Below, in pieces: positions 51,047 to 59,318 of a stretch of 64,000 bases of DNA. Both the position numbers and the translations under genes were made by a program. The stretch's first letter is position 1, and the number at the start of each line of letters is the position of its first letter. Below the pieces are notes generated by a model that saw only the letters and a program-made list of their open reading frames with translations, ran no database searches and was not told where the DNA came from. The DNA comes from Erwinia sp. SLM-02 (GTDB lineage: Bacteria; Pseudomonadota; Gammaproteobacteria; Enterobacterales; Enterobacteriaceae), in assembly GCF_037450285.1 (NCBI RefSeq), contig NZ_JAQISN010000005.1:357888-421887 (forward strand). The letters run 5' to 3'.

Positions 51047-52408
51047 ATGGAACCGGTTCACAAGCTGTCCGTGCGGGAAAAAATCTGTTTTGGTCTGGGA
51101 GATTCGTCCGCCAATATCTTCCTCGGCATGACGATGATGTTTCTACCCTATTTTTACACCGATGTTTTAGGCATATCAGCGGCGGCAATGGGCCTGCTGT
51201 TCGTTATCGCGCGCCTGGTGGATGCGTTTTACGATCCGTTCATCGGCAACGTAGCGGACCGGATGCAAACCCGTCACGGGCATTACCGTCCGTGGCTGCT
51301 GTGGCTGGCGGTGCCGTATGGCCTCTCCTGCCTGCTGGTATTCCTGGCACCCGATTTTTCCCCGACCGGGAAACTGGTCTATGCCTATGCCACCTATCTG
51401 TTCCTGATCCTGATGTATGCCTCCACCGTGGTGCCTTATGTTGCACTGCTGTCGGCGCTGACCAGCGATCCGCAGGAACGACTGGCCGCCAACGCCTGGC
51501 GCTTCCCGCTGGCGAAGATGTCCTTCCTGATCTGTTCGGTGACGGTGCCGATGTTCGTTGCCTGGTACGGCAAGGATAATGAAGCCCAGGCTTACATGGT
51601 GGCGATGAGCATGATTGCCGTGCTGGCCACCGCCATGATGCTGAGCTGCTTCTTCGGTACCAAAGAACGTGTGAAACCGGTATCGCTGGCATCAAACGTT
51701 TCCTTTAAGCAGCAGCTGCGCATCTCGCTGTCTGCCCGTCCGGTGGTGATTTTTTACCTCTTCAAAATCACCAGCTCAATCGCCTTCGTGATTAAGGGCA
51801 GCGCGACAATTTATTTCGTGAAGTATTTCCTTGGCCGCAGCGACGGCTTCGTCTCCGGGCTGCTTTCGGCAACGGCCATCGCTGGTATTATTGCGCCGAT
51901 GATCGCCCTGCAGCTGATTAAACGGAAAAAAGTCAGCGCGCTGGGCACGCTGAAACTGGCCCAGGCCGGAGGATGCCTTGCTGCACTGGCGCTGTTCTTT
52001 GTCAGCCCGGATAACATCTGGCTGGCGGTGGCACTCCTGGTGGTGTCGGTCCTGCTCGCCGAAATCGGTGCCATCACCGCCTGGGCGCTGCCGTCGGAAT
52101 GCGCGGACTACTGCGAACGCAAAAGCGGCCTGAAGATGTCCGGCTTTATCGCCGCCGGCACTCTGTTCACGATGAAAATCGGCCTGGCCATCGCCGGAGG
52201 CCTGGTGGGCCTGGTACTCAGCATGAGCGGCTATCATGCCGGAGTCGCCATCACCCCTGAGATTCTGAAAGGCATTATTTTCCTGATCGCGGGCGTACCA
52301 GCCCTCTTCCACGGCATCAGCCTGGTGCTGATTATGTTCTTTAACCTGGACGACCGTCAGGCGGCAGATGCCCGTTCATCACTGCCGCACCAGTCCCGCA
52401 TTCACTAA
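51047..52408 (+). CDS. GPH-family glycoside/pentoside:cation symporter
   Basis: 453 residues from ATG 51047 (CAGGAGTAGAA leader; an in-frame ATG at 51023 lies in the operator). Twelve-helix MelB-like carrier: LSVREKICFGLGDSSANIFLGMTMMFLPYFYTDVLG, DAFYDPFIGNVADRMQTRHGHYRPWLL, the typical cation/sugar-site motif. It probably imports a plant glycoside or oligosaccharide that the next gene product hydrolyses in the cytoplasm. First gene of a two-gene transcript. Confidence 0.9.
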   Translation: MEPVHKLSVREKICFGLGDSSANIFLGMTMMFLPYFYTDVLGISAAAMGLLFVIARLVDAFYDPFIGNVADRMQTRHGHYRPWLLWLAVPYGLSCLLVFLAPDFSPTGKLVYAYATYLFLILMYASTVVPYVALLSALTSDPQERLAANAWRFPLAKMSFLICSVTVPMFVAWYGKDNEAQAYMVAMSMIAVLATAMMLSCFFGTKERVKPVSLASNVSFKQQLRISLSARPVVIFYLFKITSSIAFVIKGSATIYFVKYFLGRSDGFVSGLLSATAIAGIIAPMIALQLIKRKKVSALGTLKLAQAGGCLAALALFFVSPDNIWLAVALLVVSVLLAEIGAITAWALPSECADYCERKSGLKMSGFIAAGTLFTMKIGLAIAGGLVGLVLSMSGYHAGVAITPEILKGIIFLIAGVPALFHGISLVLIMFFNLDDRQAADARSSLPHQSRIH

Positions 52409-52424
52409 GCAGAGGAACCCTGAG

Positions 52425-53915
52425 ATGTTAGTTTCCCCTTCCACACTGACTATCGCGAAATGGTCGCGTGCCGAATTCGTGTTTAAAGCAGAAAGCGATC
52501 CGGCGCATTTTACCCGGTCATGGATAACTGCCACCTTTAGCAGCGGCGATGACCAGAAGGTAGTGCGCGGGTTTTACGATGATGGCGGCCGTTTCCTGCT
52601 GCGCTTTATGCCGCAGCGTGAAGGCATCTGGACGTTTCGCACCGAGAGTAATATCGCCAGCCTCAGCGGCATAACCGGCAGCGTTAACTGCACGCCGGCC
52701 GAAGCTGATGCCACTGGCCCGATTGAAACGGATGAGACTTTCCACTTTCGCACCGCCAGCGGCAAGGCCTGGTATCCGTTCGGCACCACCGCCTACGTCT
52801 GGAACTATCAGTCTGACGCCGTGCAGGAGCAGACGCTGGCCTCGCTGGCGGCCTCGCCGTTTAACAAGATCAGAATGTGCGTGTTCCCAAAACACTACAC
52901 CTATAACTTTAACGAGCCGCAGCGGTTCCCGTTCCCGGGCAATATCACCGACGGGTTTGATTTTTCACGCTTCGACTGCGCCTTCTTCCACCAGTTGGAA
53001 AACCAGATCGACGCGCTGAAAGATCGGGGAATTGAAGCCGACCTGATTATCTTTCATCCCTATGACCGCTGGGGCTTTGCGGAGATGGAGGCCGAAACGG
53101 ATCGCCGCTATGTGGACTATCTGGTGGCCCGCCTCTCCAGCTTCAGCAACGTCTGGTGGTCGCTGGCCAACGAGTTCGATCTGCTGCGTAAAAAACCCCT
53201 GTCGTTCTGGGACGGTGTGTTTAAGCAGATTACGGCGGACGATCCCTACGGACATCTTATCTCGATCCATAACTGGCATAACCCACCGATTCATTACACC
53301 AGCAACGACCACTGGTACGATCAGACTGACACGCTGATTACCCATGCCAGCATTCAGCACCACGATCTGTGGTTCGTTCCCGCCTGGCGCGAGCAGTTCG
53401 GTAAACCGATCGTCATTGATGAATGCCGCTACGAAGGCGACGTCGACTGCGGCTGGGGCAATATCAGCGGCCGCAAGATGCTCAACCTGACCTGGGAGGG
53501 CGTCTGCGCCGGGGGCTACGTGACCCACGGCGAAAGCTATCTGAGCGACGATGAAATCATCTGGTGGTCGCACGGCGGCAAACTCAAAGGCGAAAGCCCC
53601 GAACGCATCGCGTTCCTGCGCAATATCCTTGAAGATGGCGAAGCAAAACGCCTGTCGCCGTGGAAAGGCCGCAGCCACTCGCAGTGGGATGTCACCATCG
53701 GTCATATGGGTGACGATTACTGGCTGCTGTGGTTCGGCGACAGCCAGCCGGGCTTCAAGCTGCTGACCATGCTGCCGGAAGGGAAAGAGTTTATGGTCGA
53801 GATTATCGACGCGTGGGCAATGACCGTGGAACGCGTGCCCGGAACGTGGCGCAGCGGCGACAGGCTGCCGCTGCCCGGCCGGCCGGGCATCGCCCTGCGC
53901 ATCACCGCCGTTTAA
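52425..53915 (+). CDS. clan GH-A glycosidase with DUF5060/DUF4038-type architecture
   Basis: 496 residues from ATG 52425. N-terminal beta-sandwich (KWSRAEFVFKAESDPAHFTRSWITATFSSGDDQ, residues 10-90), a TIM barrel (PFGTTAYVWNYQ to about 400), and a C-terminal domain (WDVTIGHMGDDYWLLWFGD). The likely acid/base Glu250 is in WSLANEFDLL and the likely nucleophile Glu333 in IVIDECRYEG, the NE...DE pattern of GH-A enzymes. Related DUF4038 proteins include GH140 apiosidases. No signal peptide, so it acts on an imported glycoside. Exact linkage is unknown. Confidence 0.82.
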   Translation: MLVSPSTLTIAKWSRAEFVFKAESDPAHFTRSWITATFSSGDDQKVVRGFYDDGGRFLLRFMPQREGIWTFRTESNIASLSGITGSVNCTPAEADATGPIETDETFHFRTASGKAWYPFGTTAYVWNYQSDAVQEQTLASLAASPFNKIRMCVFPKHYTYNFNEPQRFPFPGNITDGFDFSRFDCAFFHQLENQIDALKDRGIEADLIIFHPYDRWGFAEMEAETDRRYVDYLVARLSSFSNVWWSLANEFDLLRKKPLSFWDGVFKQITADDPYGHLISIHNWHNPPIHYTSNDHWYDQTDTLITHASIQHHDLWFVPAWREQFGKPIVIDECRYEGDVDCGWGNISGRKMLNLTWEGVCAGGYVTHGESYLSDDEIIWWSHGGKLKGESPERIAFLRNILEDGEAKRLSPWKGRSHSQWDVTIGHMGDDYWLLWFGDSQPGFKLLTMLPEGKEFMVEIIDAWAMTVERVPGTWRSGDRLPLPGRPGIALRITAV

Positions 53916-54862
53916 TCTTCCATCAGCGCGCGCGCCGTGGGGTAGTCGGTAATCAGCACGTTAAGATACCCGCCGCTCAGCGCCGCTTTAATCGCCGTCA
54001 CCTTCTCCTGCCCGCCCGCCAGCGCAATGGCGTGCGGGCAGGCTTTCAGCTGTGCCAGCGTCATGCCAATCGCCGGATCTTCATCTTCATTCAGCACCGG
54101 TTGGCCCGCCGCATTGAAATAATGCAGGCAGATATCCCCTACCGCGCCTTTTTCGGTCAGCGACAGCAGCATCGTTTTATCGTAGAAGTTGCCCGAATGG
54201 CGCAGCAGCTGCGACGGTTCCATATCACCGATGCCGACCACGGCGGTGGTCACTTCATTAAACTTGTGTAGCACCTCACTGACATCCTTACTTGCCGCCA
54301 GCAGATCGCGGCTGGTCACCGAGCCTTCGATAGACTGCGCCGGAAGCAGCCACGCGCGGCAGCTGAGCCGGTTTGCCAGGTCCTGGGTCAGAATGGTGGC
54401 CTGCACGTTGCCGTTCACCCCCACCCCGCCGAGCAGCTGGATCACACCGTCAACTTTGACCGTCTGCGGGTGCATTTCACTGACCATCGCCCTGATGGTG
54501 CTGCTCCAGGAAGAAATCCCCACCAGCTCGCCGTTGCGCAGCCGCGTTTCCAGATAGTGCGCGGCGGCGGCACCGATGGCCTTGCGCACCTGCGCCGCAT
54601 CGTCATCCTCCGCAACGTCCACGACGATCGCCTGCTGAATGCCGTAGCGCTGTTCAATCCCGCGCTCAAGCTGCGGAAACACGTTATCAGGCTGAACCAC
54701 ACTGATTTTCACAATCCCCTCGCGAACGCTGCGATTCAGCATGCGGGAAACAAAAGACTGAGAAAGATTCAGCGCGGTGGCAATCTCGGCCTGCTTGGAA
54801 CCTTCGTTGTAATAAAGGTTGGCGATTTTAACCATCAATCTGATTTCGTTTTGCCTGATCAT
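53912..54862 (-). CDS. SorC/DeoR-type sugar-binding transcriptional regulator
   Basis: 316 residues. N-terminal helix-turn-helix (LMVKIANLYYNEGSKQAEIATALNLSQSFVSRMLNRSVREGIVKI) and a large sugar-phosphate-isomerase-like SorC domain (VGISSWSSTIRAMVSEM, LLGGVGVNGNVQ, VVGIGDMEPSQLL). Its stop codon overlaps the glycosidase gene by four bases. It sits between the two operons and very probably binds the shared TGAATA-N2-TATTCA operators; the inducer would be a phosphorylated sugar. Confidence 0.9.
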   Translation of the reverse strand: MIRQNEIRLMVKIANLYYNEGSKQAEIATALNLSQSFVSRMLNRSVREGIVKISVVQPDNVFPQLERGIEQRYGIQQAIVVDVAEDDDAAQVRKAIGAAAAHYLETRLRNGELVGISSWSSTIRAMVSEMHPQTVKVDGVIQLLGGVGVNGNVQATILTQDLANRLSCRAWLLPAQSIEGSVTSRDLLAASKDVSEVLHKFNEVTTAVVGIGDMEPSQLLRHSGNFYDKTMLLSLTEKGAVGDICLHYFNAAGQPVLNEDEDPAIGMTLAQLKACPHAIALAGGQEKVTAIKAALSGGYLNVLITDYPTARALMED

Positions 54863-54947
54863 AAAGCCTCGTAGTTAAACCATCCTGACTGCGCAGAGCG
54901 TAAGCTAAAGTCAGCGTCGTGACACCGGATAATTTCTGCGGTTAAAT

Positions 54948-54963
54948 TGTGATCGCGATCTCA
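54948..54963. promoter_or_regulatory. candidate CRP site between sorC-type and transketolase genes
   Basis: TGTGATCGCGATCTCA matches TGTGA-N6-TCACA with one mismatch. Its place in the divergent intergenic region fits catabolite control of the sugar genes. Confidence 0.6.
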
Positions 54964-55030
54964 ATTGTTCGCTGAACCGATAGTTCGACTGCCTGACTGA
55001 GGTCATAATAATAAATATTAAATCAATAGT

Positions 55031-55044
55031 GAATATATATTCAA
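55031..55044. promoter_or_regulatory. SorC-type operator, copy 2
   Basis: TGAATATATATTCA, identical to the 51024 copy. Roughly midway between the divergent regulator and transketolase genes, so it could control either. Confidence 0.7.
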
Positions 55045-55132
55045 CCCGATAGAGCAAAAACCTGCGAACTGCAGTTAACACGGTTTCAAAACTGAACGGC
55101 CGCTGACAAACGGTCTTTATTTTTACCCCGCA

Positions 55133-55146
55133 TGAATATTTATTCA
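55133..55146. promoter_or_regulatory. SorC-type operator, copy 3
   Basis: TGAATATTTATTCA, perfect in the outer six base pairs. It is part of a longer ATGAATATTTATTCAT dyad. Confidence 0.65.
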
Positions 55147-55150
55147 TGCA

Positions 55151-55164
55151 TGAATTAGTATTCA
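55151..55164. promoter_or_regulatory. SorC-type operator, copy 4, fused to the transketolase ribosome site
   Basis: TGAATTAGTATTCA followed directly by GGAGTAGCAGATG. The string ATTCAGGAGTAG is identical to that preceding the GPH transporter gene, so both operons begin with the same operator plus Shine-Dalgarno arrangement. Confidence 0.65.
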
Positions 55165-55174
55165 GGAGTAGCAG

Positions 55175-56005
55175 ATGAATCCTTTCAGATATGATGTGCC
55201 GGAACTGCAGAAGAAGGCTCGCGCCATACGTCGCCGCATCATTGAGCTGAACGCCAACAGCCCGGCGGGCGGCCACACCGGCGCGGACCTGTCGCAGGTT
55301 GAAATCCTGACGGCGCTCTATTTTCGCATACTGAACTGCGCGCCGGACCGCACCGACTCGGAGGATCGGGATATCTATATCCAGTCCAAAGGGCATGCGG
55401 TGGGCGGCTATTACTGTGTTCTCGCCGAAGCAGGCTATTTTCCGACCGAGTGGCTGCCCACCTATCAGCATGCGGATTCGCGCCTGCCGGGCCATCCGGT
55501 GCGGCAAAAAACCCCGGGTATTGAGCTGAACACCGGGGCGCTCGGCCACGGCCTGCCGGTTGCGGTTGGCCTGGCGCTGGCGGCGAAAAAGAGCAACCAC
55601 GCTCGCCGCATCTTTGTGGTGACCGGAGACGGTGAGCTGGCCGAAGGCAGCAACTGGGAAGCCGCGCTGGTCGCCGCTCACTACGGGCTGGATAACCTGA
55701 TTATCATCAACGATAAAAATAAACTGCAGCTGGCCGGTGCCACCCGCGACATCCTGAATACCGATCCGCTGGCGGAAAAGTGGCGGGCCTTCGGGCTGGA
55801 TGTGACCGAGTGCCGGGGCAACGACATGCAGGACGTCGTGGACACGCTGGAGGGCTTAAAACCCGCCGGAAAACCACAGGTTATTATCGCCAATACGGAA
55901 AAAGGCTTCGGGATCTCGTTTATCCAGGGGCAGCCGGAATGGCATCACCGCGTGCCAAAAGGCGAAGAGATCGCGCTGGCGCTGGAGGAACTGAACGATG
56001 AGTAA
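55175..56005 (+). CDS. split transketolase, N-terminal (ThDP-pyrophosphate) subunit
   Basis: 276 residues. Carries only the N-terminal transketolase domain: YIQSKGHAVGGYYCVLAEAGYF, NTGALGHGLPVAVGLALAAK, and the ThDP motif TGDGELAEGSNWEAALVAAHYGLDNLIIINDKNK. The C-terminal half is the next gene, overlapping by eight bases. Two-subunit transketolases in sugar operons include apulose-4-phosphate transketolase (AptA/AptB) of the D-apiose route. Substrate unproven. Confidence 0.9.
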   Translation: MNPFRYDVPELQKKARAIRRRIIELNANSPAGGHTGADLSQVEILTALYFRILNCAPDRTDSEDRDIYIQSKGHAVGGYYCVLAEAGYFPTEWLPTYQHADSRLPGHPVRQKTPGIELNTGALGHGLPVAVGLALAAKKSNHARRIFVVTGDGELAEGSNWEAALVAAHYGLDNLIIINDKNKLQLAGATRDILNTDPLAEKWRAFGLDVTECRGNDMQDVVDTLEGLKPAGKPQVIIANTEKGFGISFIQGQPEWHHRVPKGEEIALALEELNDE

Positions 56006-56948
56006 TGCAGAACACCTGGCAAGCGTGATGGTTGACGCCTTTATCGATGCCGTGAATGAGGGAATCGATCTGGTTCCGGTGGTGGCCGACTCCACCTCAA
56101 CCGCAAAAATCAGCCCGTTTGTGAAGGCATTTCCCGGCAGGCTGGTCAACGTTGGGATCGCCGAGCAGACGCTGGTCGGCACCGCAGCGGGCCTGGCGCT
56201 GGGCGGTAAAGTTGCCGTCACCTGTAACGCCGCGCCCTTCCTGATTTCCCGCGCTAACGAGCAGGTGAAGGTGGATGTCTGCTATAACAATACCAACGTG
56301 AAATTGTTCGGGCTGAACGCCGGTGCCAGCTACGGGCCGCTGGCCAGCACCCACCACAGCACCGACGATATCGCCATCATGCGCGGCTTTGGCAACATTG
56401 AAATCTATGCGCCGTCCTGCCCGGTAGAGTGCCGTAAAATTATCGACTATGCCCTGCGCCACACCGGACCGGTGTACATCCGGCTGGATGGCAAAGCGCT
56501 GCCGGTGCTGCACGACAACGATTACGCGTTTGTGCCGGGTAAAATCGATACCCTTCGCCAGGGTTCGGACGTGGCGCTGGTGGCACTGGGTTCTACCGTG
56601 CATGAAGCGGTCAGCGCGGCGGAGATCCTCAACGAGCAGGGTATTTCTGCCAAAGTGATTTCCGTTTCGTCCGTGCGTCCGTGCGATACTCAGGCGCTGT
56701 ATGAACAGCTGAAAGACGTGCCGTACATAGTCTCGGCTGAAGAACATAACATTAACGGCGGCGTCGGCAGCCTCGTGGCGGAAGTGCTGGCGGAACACGG
56801 CGTGGGCATCCGCCTGAAGCGGCTGGGCCTTGCGGACGGGCAGTACGCGATCGCCGGCGACCGGGCTTCAACGCGTGACCGGCTGGGGATTGATGCGCAG
56901 GGCATCGCCCGCACGGCACAGCATCTTATTCGCGGAGAAAATGTATGA
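55998..56948 (+). CDS. split transketolase, C-terminal (pyrimidine-binding) subunit
   Basis: 316 residues: pyrimidine-binding domain with the cofactor-activating glutamate in LVNVGIAEQTLVGTAAGLAL, SHxxxH-like substrate loop YGPLASTHHSTDDIAIMRGF, and a transketolase C-terminal domain (DVALVALGSTVHEAVSAAEILNEQG). It completes the enzyme with the previous gene product. Overlaps the kinase gene by four bases. Confidence 0.9.
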   Translation: MSNAEHLASVMVDAFIDAVNEGIDLVPVVADSTSTAKISPFVKAFPGRLVNVGIAEQTLVGTAAGLALGGKVAVTCNAAPFLISRANEQVKVDVCYNNTNVKLFGLNAGASYGPLASTHHSTDDIAIMRGFGNIEIYAPSCPVECRKIIDYALRHTGPVYIRLDGKALPVLHDNDYAFVPGKIDTLRQGSDVALVALGSTVHEAVSAAEILNEQGISAKVISVSSVRPCDTQALYEQLKDVPYIVSAEEHNINGGVGSLVAEVLAEHGVGIRLKRLGLADGQYAIAGDRASTRDRLGIDAQGIARTAQHLIRGENV

Positions 56949-58429
56949 CCTCACCGGTGATACTGGCGATTGATGAAGGCACGACCAACGCCAAGGTTCT
57001 GGCGGTCAACAGTGAAGGCGAGGTGGTGGCACGCAGCAGCCGCCCTCTTTCTTTGTCTCACCCGCAGCCCGGCTGGTCCGAGCAGGATCCGTGGACGATC
57101 TGGCTGGCGGTGAAGGATGCCATTGAGGAGTGTATCCGCCTGAGCGGTGCGCCGGTGGCGGGCATTGCGATCAGCAATCAGCGTGAATCGGTGCTGATCT
57201 GGGATCGTAAAACCGGCGAACCCGTTACGCCACTGATCAGCTGGCAGGATCGCCGCTCGGAGGCGTTTTGCCAGCAGCTGCAGGAGAGCGATCGGGCTGC
57301 CCGGATAACCGCGCTTACCGGGCTGGCGGTAGACCCGATGTTTCCGGCCGCCAAGCTCACCGGCATGCTGCAGTCCATCGCGGACGGCTATCGTCGCGCG
57401 CAGAACGGTGAACTGTGCATCGGCACCGTCGACAGCTGGCTGAGCTGGCGACTGAGCGGCGGCGCGGTGTTTGTCACCGACCACGCCAACGCGGCCCGCA
57501 CTCAGCTTTACAGCCTGGAGAAAAAAGAGTGGGACGATGAGCTGCTGGAACTGTTCCATATTCCGCGTGCCGCCCTGCCGCAAGTCATCGCTTCGGCCGA
57601 ATCCTGCGGTGACACTGCCGCCGATGCCGCTGTGGGGCTGCCTGCGGGCGTGCCGCTGCTGTCCCGCGTTGGCGATTCTCACGCCGCGCTCTATGCGCGC
57701 GCCAGGCCCGGCGTGGACACCATCAAAGCCACCTACGGCACCGGATCGTCGCTGATGATGTCCACCGATCGCCCGGTACAGAACGAATCCGGGTTAAGCA
57801 CGACAGTGGCCTGGCACGACGGCACCCTGCGCTATGCCCTGGAAGGCAATATCACCCATACGGGTTCAGGCGCGGCCTGGGTGTCGAAGATGCTGGGCAT
57901 CGACAGCCCGACCCGCCTGACCGAGATGGCGAAAGCGGCCGGATCGAACCAGGGGATTTACTTCGTACCCGCACTGTCCGGCCTGGGCGCGCCGTGGTGG
58001 GATCTGAAAGCGCGCGGCCTGATCTGCGGCCTCACCGATGCGGCCACGCCGGAAACGCTGGCGCGGGTGGCGCTGGAGTCGATCGTTTTCCAGATAGCGG
58101 ATGTGTTCCTCGCCATGGAGCAGGCGTGCGGCCATGCCCTGCCGGAACTCTACGTTGACGGTAGCGCGACCGCCAATCGCTGGCTGATGCAGCTACAGGC
58201 GGATGTTCTGCAGCGCCCGCTGCGCAGTGCGCCAACGCCTGAAGTCTCGGCGTTAGGGGCCGCGGTGCTGGCGGGGAAAGTGCTGGGCTGGTGGCAGCAT
58301 GGCCGTGACCTGGCCGCGCTTCAGGGCGGTGCGGTGATCGTACCGAGGCCGGAACAGGCTGAAGCGATGGCGCAGAGCTATGCGGGCTGGCTTGATGCTG
58401 TCGCCCGCTGCCGCTACCAGCCGAGTTGA
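56945..58429 (+). CDS. FGGY-family carbohydrate kinase
   Basis: 494 residues. N-lobe motifs LAIDEGTTNAKVLAVNSEGEV, IAISNQRESVLIWDRKTGEPVTPLISWQDRR (glycerol-kinase-like substrate loop), and the C-lobe YGTGSSLMMST, ALSGLGAPWWD, YVDGSATANRWLMQLQADVL. It phosphorylates a ketose or polyol that the transketolase then cleaves or transfers from. D-apulose kinase is the obvious precedent next to a split transketolase. Last gene of the three-gene transcript. Confidence 0.9.
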   Translation: MTSPVILAIDEGTTNAKVLAVNSEGEVVARSSRPLSLSHPQPGWSEQDPWTIWLAVKDAIEECIRLSGAPVAGIAISNQRESVLIWDRKTGEPVTPLISWQDRRSEAFCQQLQESDRAARITALTGLAVDPMFPAAKLTGMLQSIADGYRRAQNGELCIGTVDSWLSWRLSGGAVFVTDHANAARTQLYSLEKKEWDDELLELFHIPRAALPQVIASAESCGDTAADAAVGLPAGVPLLSRVGDSHAALYARARPGVDTIKATYGTGSSLMMSTDRPVQNESGLSTTVAWHDGTLRYALEGNITHTGSGAAWVSKMLGIDSPTRLTEMAKAAGSNQGIYFVPALSGLGAPWWDLKARGLICGLTDAATPETLARVALESIVFQIADVFLAMEQACGHALPELYVDGSATANRWLMQLQADVLQRPLRSAPTPEVSALGAAVLAGKVLGWWQHGRDLAALQGGAVIVPRPEQAEAMAQSYAGWLDAVARCRYQPS

Positions 58430-58450
58430 ATCAAACGAACCCCCTGCGCG

Positions 58451-59038
58451 CTAACGGCGAAACGTCAGGCCGCCATAAATAAAGCGGCCTCTTTCCTCAC
58501 TGATTTGCTTCAGCTCTTTCGCATCTGCGGCAATCAGCATGGTTTGCAGCAGCACGCCGAGATAGCAGTCCGCCATAATCTCCACCGGAATATCCGCGCT
58601 GAAAAAACCCCGCTGCTGTTCGATCTGCATATTGCGCGCGATCCAGCGCTTCAGCTTATCGCGCGTTTCCCGGTCCTGCGGCTGCTGAAAAAGGCTGATC
58701 ATCGTCAGCTCGCGGTTGCGGTGGAAGAATTCAAGGTAGCGCAGGAAGCTGGCGGACACGTTTTCCAGCACGTTTTCCTTCGGCAGCGAGGCATCGATCA
58801 GCATTGAGGCCACCAGCTCTTCCAGCTCGCGATCGAACTTATCGATCAGCAAACTATAAATTTCGTCCTTGCTCTGAAAGTAGCTGTAAAAGCTGGGCTG
58901 CGTAACGCCCGCGGCTTTGACGATGTCGCTGATACGGGTGCCGTGAAACTGCTTTTCTGCAAACAGCGTTGCGGAAACCGCCAGCAATCGTTCCCGGGTC
59001 TTTTCACCTTTTCGCATGGGCGGGGTCGCGTTTTTCAT
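58451..59038 (-). CDS. TetR-family transcriptional regulator
   Basis: 195 residues from ATG 59038 (GGAGCCTCC leader; the ATG at 59065 lacks one). TetR helix-turn-helix GEKTRERLLAVSATLFAEKQFHGTRISDIVKAAGVTQPSFYSYFQSKDEIYSLLIDKF, then a helical ligand domain. Convergent with the kinase gene and divergent from the tail-fibre-like gene. Its target is unclear: it might regulate the bacteriocin island or only itself. Confidence 0.88.
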   Translation of the reverse strand: MKNATPPMRKGEKTRERLLAVSATLFAEKQFHGTRISDIVKAAGVTQPSFYSYFQSKDEIYSLLIDKFDRELEELVASMLIDASLPKENVLENVSASFLRYLEFFHRNRELTMISLFQQPQDRETRDKLKRWIARNMQIEQQRGFFSADIPVEIMADCYLGVLLQTMLIAADAKELKQISEERGRFIYGGLTFRR

Positions 59039-59140
59039 GGAGGCTCCGTGGCAAAAATCATTCAATACAGTAACATAATTATAATGCCCTGCCTAAGACT
59101 GTCCTGTACTACCTGCCCGTATCAGCCATCACACAATAGA

Positions 59141-59155
59141 TGATAACCATTATCA
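59141..59155. promoter_or_regulatory. candidate Fur box
   Basis: TGATAACCATTATCA fits the 7-1-7 Fur pattern TGATAAT-N-ATTATCA with one mismatch. It lies 103 bases from the TetR start and 164 bases before the S74-protein gene, so it could iron-regulate either. Confidence 0.6.
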
Positions 59156-59186
59156 TTTGACGAGAGTGATCTGCACGCTCAATATA

Positions 59187-59202
59187 CTGTTTATGCATAC
59201 AT
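59187..59202. promoter_or_regulatory. candidate LexA (SOS) box
   Basis: TACTGTTTATGCATACATA contains CTGT-N8-ACAT, one base from the CTGT-N8-ACAG consensus, with the usual AT-rich, alternating centre. It lies about 115 bases upstream of the S74-protein gene. SOS induction is the norm for colicins and S-type pyocin relatives. Confidence 0.55.
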
Positions 59203-59318
59203 AGCGTTAAGTATGCTTTATCAAATTACGCCATATTTATTATTTATTTCAGTGATTTATCACAGACCCCTGGCGTAATAACACAGAGCGATTAATCGTC
59301 ATAGAAGAGGGAATTATC

